A DNA stretch of 64,000 nt from positions 7,501 through 71,500 of the forward strand of contig JAJOZX010003205.1 of assembly GCA_023014485.1 (NCBI GenBank), read 5' to 3'. Below are positions 57,954 to 64,000 of this stretch, in pieces. This DNA comes from Bathynomus jamesi. Lineage: Eukaryota; Arthropoda; Malacostraca; Isopoda; Cirolanidae. The position numbers were made by a program, and so were the translations under genes. Under the pieces are notes generated by a model. It searched no databases and was not told the DNA's origin. It was given only the letters and a program-made list of their open reading frames with translations. The number at the start of each line of letters is the position of its first letter. Position 1 is the first letter of the stretch.

Positions 57954-59036
57954 TAGGGCGGTCAAAAGTCAATAAAGTCAAATTGTTTCCTGTGGGGCAC
58001 TTTTCGCTGAAACGACTGAAAATGCAATAAAAACACCTGTAGGGGGTATATTACCAAAGTTAATAGGTCAACCAAAAGTCAACTTTTACCTGTTAGGTCA
58101 AAAAATAGCAATGAGGTAAATAAAGTCAATTTTTTGGAATAAATAATTAAAATAACTAAAAATTGGCATCTTTTTGGTTAACTGGCAACTTCGCTGCTCG
58201 TATTTGTCTTATTCAGTTATGTCCGTTCTGGTTTTGGATGTGGTTGTGTTGTATGTATTGTGGTTACTGGTTACCGTTTTTGATTTGTGATTTTTTCTGA
58301 TTTGTGATTTCAGTGATTTCGATTTCTTTTGATTTCAGATATTTAAAATGCCAAAAGTTGCAGTTAGTTCTATTGCTAAAGTGCGCGCTATAATTGCAAA
58401 ATATCCTAATGAATTCATTTGTTCAGGAAAAAATGAGCTATACTGTCAGATTTGTTGTGTTGTGGTCAAGCATGACAAATCCTTTTTTGTGGATAAACCT
58501 CGCTCTACCCAAAAGCACCAGCGTGGTATAGACCAAAATGTGGGGAATGAAAAGACGCAAACCCTTTTAAAGTACAAGTCTTCAGATTTTTCGGAAAAAC
58601 TTGTGACTACATTTCTGTCAGCCAACATACCTCTTCATAAGTTGAGCAACCCTCATGTGAAACAATTGTTCAGTCAAACAATACATTGAAACAAGACTCA
58701 AGACAAATGGTATTTGTGAAATAATTAACCTCAGTAGACCTGAAATCTCACCAACAGTTTATGGTCAGCTTTTGCAATGTCAACCAACAACTGCCGCTGT
58801 AGAGAGATCTTTCTCCATGCTTAATAAATTATTAAGTAAGGATCGCAATTTTTTGCCAGAAAATGTCGGCAAATACTTCATAATTTACCACAATCGGTCA
58901 ACTGATGTAGAAGAGCAAGAATAAGTAATTAAAGTATCGTTTTTATTATTGAAAGTAAAGGCAACTTTATAAGTAAATTTTTTCAATTCGTAAGGTCAAC
59001 TTTCTTAATTTTTTCGGTCAACTTTTGACTGCCCTA
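57954..59036 (+). mobile_element. hAT element with CGGBP1-like finger, internally deleted
   Basis: Ends TAGGGCGGTCAAAAGTC and (reverse) TAGGGCAGTCAAAAGTTGAC. GTTATCAG lies on both sides (57,946-57,953 and 59,037-59,044), a perfect 8-bp duplication. The gene inside keeps its first and last parts only. Confidence 0.93.
58348..58924 (+). pseudogene. hAT transposase, N-terminal zinc finger joined to dimerisation tail
   Basis: The first frame (58,348-58,689) reads MPKVAVSSIAKVRAIIAKYP, then ELYCQICCVVVKHDKSFFVD and STQKHQRGI. This is a C2H2/BED-type finger with CxxC and paired histidines, the kind found in CGGBP1-like proteins and their hAT ancestors. From 58,760 a further frame reads PTVYGQLLQCQPTTAAVERS and FSMLNKLLSKDRNFLPENVG, the hAT dimerisation domain with its ERSFSML core, ending EEQE before a stop at 58,922. 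The catalytic core between them is deleted and the frame changes near 58,690. AG at the end of GATTTCAG (58,338) just before the start could be a splice acceptor. The first part might still be made as a short DNA-binding protein. Confidence 0.85.
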
Positions 59037-59044
59037 GTTATCAG

Positions 59045-59770
59045 TTATGTTATCATTTATTTTATTAACTGTCACTTATCAGACAGATTTGTAGATTTCC
59101 TTCTGTTAAAAGTTAACATGCAGATGAATAAAAATTCTGATTAAGATTTATGTGTCATGAAGATAAAATTTAGAGAATTAAAAGGGTTTATTTTTGTATA
59201 TCCTTTCTTGAATGAAAAATATCCTAAGTTTTATTTAGCAACCAACAGAGAATTAATGACTAATAATCATATATTTCATCAGAGTAAAAGACATTTTATA
59301 TATATATATATATAGTTGTTCATTACGATATATGGCCTATAGGGAAAACCCTGGACCCCTCTTCATGCAGTAAACTGATAGAAAAATATGTTCCTTTAGA
59401 AGTTTAGAGGAATATATACTGAATTTACATGAAATCAAATGGGGGAATGTGTTCCCTGTTTATTTAAAATCCAAATGTACGTGAAGTACATCAAGGGTCT
59501 TTGCTATCGTCCTCACTGTTTATGTATTTAGGTGATGGACTGTCTAATTAACTTAATAATGTCAGTACAGGCTGCTGTATAGGAGAACTTAGATTAACTT
59601 ACTTTATGCTTTAGATATGAGCTAATCAAGATTGAGTGCTTATATGATAAATGACAGAATAAATAAATAAATATATAATGCGGGTAATTATGAAAAAAAC
59701 CCATAAAATTATATTGAATTTTGGATGAAACGAAAGTTGTGTATTTCTATACCCTTTAAACTTCACAACG
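59045..59770. other. AT-rich spacer, nothing recognised
   Basis: (TA)n at 59,295-59,314. No coding signal. Confidence 0.6.
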
Positions 59771-59774
59771 TATA

Positions 59775-59999
59775 CAGAGAGGGTTGACAAAAAGTAAATA
59801 GGCACCTTCAGTTTTATTTATTGACAATAAAAGTCAATAAATAATAAGAGATTTATTGAATGAATATATTTAGAATCGTGTTGCTTTACCCTTTACATTA
59901 TGTAAAGATGGCACACGTTCTGGCATTCCACTGATGAGCTTTGCCATTTGTTCTTGAGGACAAACATCGTGGTGTCTATTTACTTTTGTCAATACTCTG
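59775..59999 (-). mobile_element. Tc1-type deletion derivative (225 bp)
   Basis: CAGAGAGGGTTGACAAAAAG and (reverse) CAGAGTATTGACAAAAGTAA ends with TA outside both. Confidence 0.85.
59870..59953 (-). pseudogene. Tc1 transposase C-terminal stub
   Basis: On the minus strand the frame reads QMAKLISGMPERVPSLHNVK and GKATRF then stop. This matches the usual Tc1 ending (a LI-SMP-R--- stretch before a short basic tail). About 26 codons remain, so nearly the entire gene was deleted. Confidence 0.75.
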
Positions 60000-60004
60000 T
60001 ACAT

Positions 60005-61080
60005 GTTATTAAACAAAATAATGTTCCTATGTACTGAATAGTATACATGAATTATTATGTAAGTAATCTTATATGATCAAAATTTTGAGAAAGAACATTG
60101 TAACTTGTTATCTAAATCAATAAAGATAGGCCTGTTAATAAGAAAATTCAAAATTATACAGAAGTGAAATAAAAAGTCCGACGTTTTGTTTGGCATAAAT
60201 TGTCAATAACTGTGGATGAGCTATAAAAAATGGAAGAAAATGTTGAATCTTGTAGAACAAAATGTTCAGGATGTTACATAGTGACTGTTGTACCGACATA
60301 TTTTGTTTCCTTTATAAGTTCGTACCCAGTTTTGTTGAATATAGTAAATCTCATTTGAGTTTTAAGCAAAGGCTTAACAGGAAGGTTCATGAAGCCTTCA
60401 AATCAAAGTACTTAAATGAGTTTTTTGTCATTTTAACTTTCCAAGTAATAAACATTAACCACAGAACTTCCCTTTTGAATAAATAGGGTCAAAAAGAGAG
60501 CCAGTAAGTCCCAGTTACTGTCTATGAGTTCCCCAGTTTGGAGCCTAATTCTGAGAACCACCTTTTCTTAACCTATTTTGAGATGTAATAAGGAATAATT
60601 TAAAATTTTCATGTCATACAGAACTTTACTGCTTACAGTGTACCAATTCTTAGTCCAGTTCCCTCCAAAATATAGACTAAATGACAGGATGAGTCCATTT
60701 CCATACGAGCTATTTCGTTCATTTCATTCAAAGTCAGTCTTCAGTATTCATTTAGTGTTGTATTATATTTAGGGATTTGAACCCCTTTCTGCCCAGCGAC
60801 GCCATATGAACCCATAATAGTTTTTTGTGCAAGACTCTTATAATTCTGTCCATTGACCCCATTTGGATTCATGCATCCTAGAACTTAACTACCGGGTTGG
60901 CAGCCATACAAAGCGTTGTGTGGCTTATCTGTTCTCTCTGCAGCTGTTTTTTGTAACCAAGGCAGCGTTGGTCTGACAGCAACAACGTGAGCGCTACACA
61001 AAATATTATTCTCCAAGGTAAGTAAGTACATACAATTTTATGGTTGCAGAAATAAATGTTGCAAGAAGGATGTGTAGTTT
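60005..61080. other. AT-rich spacer, nothing recognised
   Basis: A 74-codon ORF (60,262-60,486) and others lack recognisable domains. Confidence 0.55.
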
Positions 61081-61191
61081 TATGGTTTATAGCCATTTAG
61101 AGTCACTGAGAGTCCATTTAGAGTCACTGAGAGTCCATTTAGAGTCACTTAGAGTCCATTTAAAGTCACTTAGAGTCCATTTAGAGTCACG
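61081..61191 (+). repeat. 21-bp minisatellite, about five units
   Basis: CCATTTAGAGTCACTGAGAGT-type units (21 bp) with minor changes, read as repeated ESLRVHL in one frame. Confidence 0.9.
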
Positions 61192-61440
61192 GCGAATTTA
61201 TCAGCAAACCTTAACAACTTTTATTTCTTTTTGTAAAAACAATTGTGTTCGATTATCGAAAATAATATTCTGTTTTCTAATTCGTTTTTAAATTGGTCTG
61301 CAAAAGTTAACTGCATTTATTGATATGGTGAAAGCTTAGTTAATCATTGTTTTTCATGTAGTTTTATCCTTCATTATAGACTGTATAATGAATTATGAAA
61401 TGTATTATTATACCAGTGTTACACTGTATAGAATCATATA

Positions 61441-61680
61441 CAGGGTGTGTGTATAAAGTAACGCGAGTGAAAAGACAAGTCTGATTTGAGTTATATTAAC
61501 GCGAGTGAACGTGGACGAGTAATATTTATTACATGTACTTTATAGCAACTGTATATTCCATAGTAAGGTTTATAATAGGTGTTAAAAATGTTTTTACGAG
61601 TTAAAAAACAAGTTAAAACTACTTTAAACTATTTCAAATCGGATTTGTCTCTTTATTCGCGTTACGTTATACACACCTGG
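61441..61680. mobile_element. Tc1/mariner-type MITE (240 bp)
   Basis: CAGGGTGTGTGTATAAAGTA ... and (reverse) CCAGGTGTGTATAACGTAAC, arms about 50 bp through ACAAGTCTGATTTGA. TA flanks at 61,439 and 61,681. Confidence 0.85.
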
Positions 61681-61788
61681 TACAAGTATATTATGACAAA
61701 TAGAGTCATTAAAGTTAGAAGATACAAAAGATCGTATTGGCCTTCTTAACTACTGTGCCAATAAATTATATTAATCTTATCCAAAGCC

Positions 61789-61985
61789 AAGCGAGCATCC
61801 GTAACTCAATGGGTAACACTGCTTTCTTATAAACGAAGTGAAAACACTGAGATCGGGGGTTCGACCTACGATGGGGCTGGTAATAATAATTCAGGAGTTA
61901 GCGCAATGCACCACATTTGTTGGCCTGAGCGTTGTGCCAGTTTATGGCCCTCCTAAATGATAATTTTTATTATCCCAAATCAATA
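61789..61985 (+). mobile_element. tRNA-derived SINE family B, copy 4 (most complete)
   Basis: CATCCGTAACTCAATGGGTA (A-box-like), GGGGGTTCGACC (B-box), AATAATAATTCAGGAGTTAG, GGCCTGAGCGTTGTGCC and TTATGGCCCTCC in order. It shows that the other, minus-strand copies are the same unit. Confidence 0.8.
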
Positions 61986-61989
61986 AATG

Positions 61990-62676
61990 GTCCTATATAG
62001 TCCATCAAAAGATTCACTGCAAATACAGAAGGGAGAAAATCGGTGGAAATATCAACGTTATCACTCAGTTAAAATAAAAATCTCGTAAAATAAAAAAAAA
62101 TCAGCTATTTTTATCCATCTAACAATATGGCATTATCTAAGCCATAATCCTTCTCTATGAACGAAGCACAGATGTAATTGCCAATTTAAAACTAACATAC
62201 AAACAGCTTTAATTTCAGATCTAAAGCGAGAAGTTTGTTACACCAACTTTATTCATGTTTCAAAATAACTACACACTTGCTTAAATATTATTTTAGTACT
62301 GCGCTTCCAATAATACAAATGCTCTGAACTATCAAGTACTATCAAGCGCTATCAAGTACTCTCTCTCTCTCTCTCTCTCTCTGACTCTCTCTGACTTTTT
62401 AGTTTTTCCAAGTCTCGTCAGTGATATTTATATAGCTTATATTTAATATTCAAAAGATTATATAAATATTGTATTATATATTGTTATATTATTATATTAT
62501 TATATTTTGTTATTGTATAGTATAATATGTAAATGTTGTTATGAATTTTAAAACGCGGAACAACGTATTTTTCTAATGCAAGGGTTATATTAAACAATGC
62601 AAAATCCAATGCAAAGATATTTAACAAAGGGAGAATTACTGTTCCACTTCTAGTGAGCCCAGTAAAGCCTCGAGAA

Positions 62677-62722
<46 letters not shown>

Positions 62723-63114
62723 AGATACATACCGGGAGGAATTATAATATTACTTCCTTGTTACGTATTGTTTACTTCTTTTGTTTGTATGATAGAGATT
62801 TTGCCAGAAAAAACAAAATACAATTCTTTGTTTACTTTGCAAGATCTCATTTTATCAGTTCAAATCTCAAAGTTAACATCAGTTAACATCACTTATATTT
62901 TGTTAACATTCATAATTTTTTTAAATTCAATAATTATTATGCTTCTAATTTTTTTAATAATAAATAATATATGAGTTTTTAATTTAATAATGACATGTCA
63001 TTAAAAGTTTGTAACACCCCATTGGCACTCATTGGCACTCATTGACACTGAGTAACTAGAAACTGTATTAGGCAAATAATATAAAACAAAATTACTAAAC
63101 ATTATTCCATTAAC

Positions 63115-63196
<82 letters not shown>

Positions 63197-63780
63197 CATT
63201 TAACATAATAATTTTGACATATAAATACAGATAAATACGCAATTAATTAATTTAATTTGAACTCGGTAAATGAAAGAATTTTAAATGTTAAATTAAATTT
63301 AACACTATATATATATGTAATGTTAATTAATATCCCAACCTAATATAAATGTTGTCGCAGTATGCTATCAGACTGTCCAAATAAATCGTGAAAAACATTT
63401 TTAGCTGTCCAAAACTTTTTGGAAAGAATTCATGAGCTAAAAATTTTGCTTCGGAGATTCTATGATTCTGGTGCACTTTTTTTTTTTTTTTTTTTTCCAA
63501 AATTTACATCAAAACTTGTTGGCAACCTTTTTGCCAACAACCTTTGATGTAATATATACAACTTACCATCATTTAAAATTACGAGAAGACTTGGAGTATT
63601 CTTAAGATTTTTCATAATTTTATATGAGGTGAAACTGTAATTTTACAGCCAAAGTTGTTGATGTAAAAATAGCAAACAAGTTCTGATGTAATTTTATTTA
63701 AAAAAAAAAAAAGTATACAGCGTGGCCTCTTTTTAAATACAATTTTCTGATGCGGATAATAAGTATGGAACGAAAATAAA

Positions 63781-63818
<38 letters not shown>

Positions 63819-63910
63819 CCAACGTTTAAGAAGGTTAAGTAAATTTAAAGAGAGAGGTGTTTACAGTCTTTTGTAATTATTGTACTTCCAAAACTCGATG
63901 ATATTTGATT
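61990..63910. repeat. AT-rich DNA with (CT)n and (TA)n, no gene
   Basis: (CT)n 62,361-62,382; (TA)n 62,681-62,717, 63,118-63,194 and 63,785-63,817; a poly-T run at 63,478-63,496. No coding signal. Confidence 0.75.
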
Positions 63911-63912
63911 TA

Positions 63913-64000
63913 CAGGGTGTTCCAGAGAGATACACACATGTTCAGTTTCATTCGCTACTACTACTATGCAAAGGCATGTTAGTTCTCATTCGAAAGCCGG
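63913..64000 (+). mobile_element. Left end of a mariner-type element, cut by the window edge
   Basis: TA then CAGGGTGTTCCAGAGAGATA at 63,913, the common mariner-type terminus. The rest lies outside the window. Confidence 0.55.

Overview
The window is AT-rich, intron-era eukaryotic DNA crowded with microsatellites and transposon debris. I see no operons, no ribosome-binding-site gene layout, and no host protein-coding gene I can defend. Long (TA)n, (CA)n, (CT/GA)n and (AAT)n runs, many short TTAGG/CCTAA-type blocks (the usual arthropod telomere motif), Tc1/mariner, hAT, Helitron-like and non-LTR elements, and SINEs built on tRNA and 5S rRNA heads all point to an arthropod. A decapod-crustacean-like genome is my best guess; this is inference only.

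Layout. 1-2,606: a 5S-derived SINE piece, a mariner-type element with an internally deleted transposase, and a foldback element of tandem TTTGTCTAAAA-like subrepeats with a 9-bp target duplication. 2,607-5,790: a decayed LINE (endonuclease, reverse transcriptase, C-terminal tail) interrupted by a hAT remnant. 5,898-7,175: a near-complete DD34D mariner with disabling lesions. 7,914-8,410: a Helitron-like element containing a long palindrome. 8,766-9,389: another transposase remnant. 9,662-11,285: a second LINE on the minus strand. 11,610-13,921: two abutting Tc1/mariner elements. 13,933-15,732: a hAT transposase gene split by a second hAT-type element and then cut by a SINE. 15,846-16,862: palindromic MITEs with perfect 8-bp target duplications. 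16,870-21,350: mostly microsatellites. 21,354-28,770: hAT ends, SINEs, a piggyBac-like mini-MITE, and a three-unit tandem array of about 450 bp. 28,770-36,107: mostly unremarkable AT-rich DNA, plus two opposed copies of an A-tailed retroposon-like repeat. 36,298-39,600: a decayed Tc1, a 193-bp Helitron-like element and several MITEs. 40,774-54,240: a near-perfect palindrome, four more SINE loci, a LINE tail, palindromic MITEs, and four repeat ends with hammerhead-ribozyme-like cores. 54,240-64,000: microsatellites, one short TATA/GC-rich region that could be an exon, a CGGBP1-like hAT with clean target duplications, and small MITEs.

How the parts relate. Nothing here forms a pathway. The interest lies in modular mobile DNA: (1) palindromic MITEs with different terminal repeats share one inner core; (2) hammerhead-like repeat ends lie in or near (TA)n tracts; (3) SINEs carry two tRNA-like heads or a 5S head; (4) an A-tailed repeat is present as two near-identical copies keeping the same hairpins and a 72-residue ORF. 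Positions were read by eye, so element edges without a stated target duplication are approximate.
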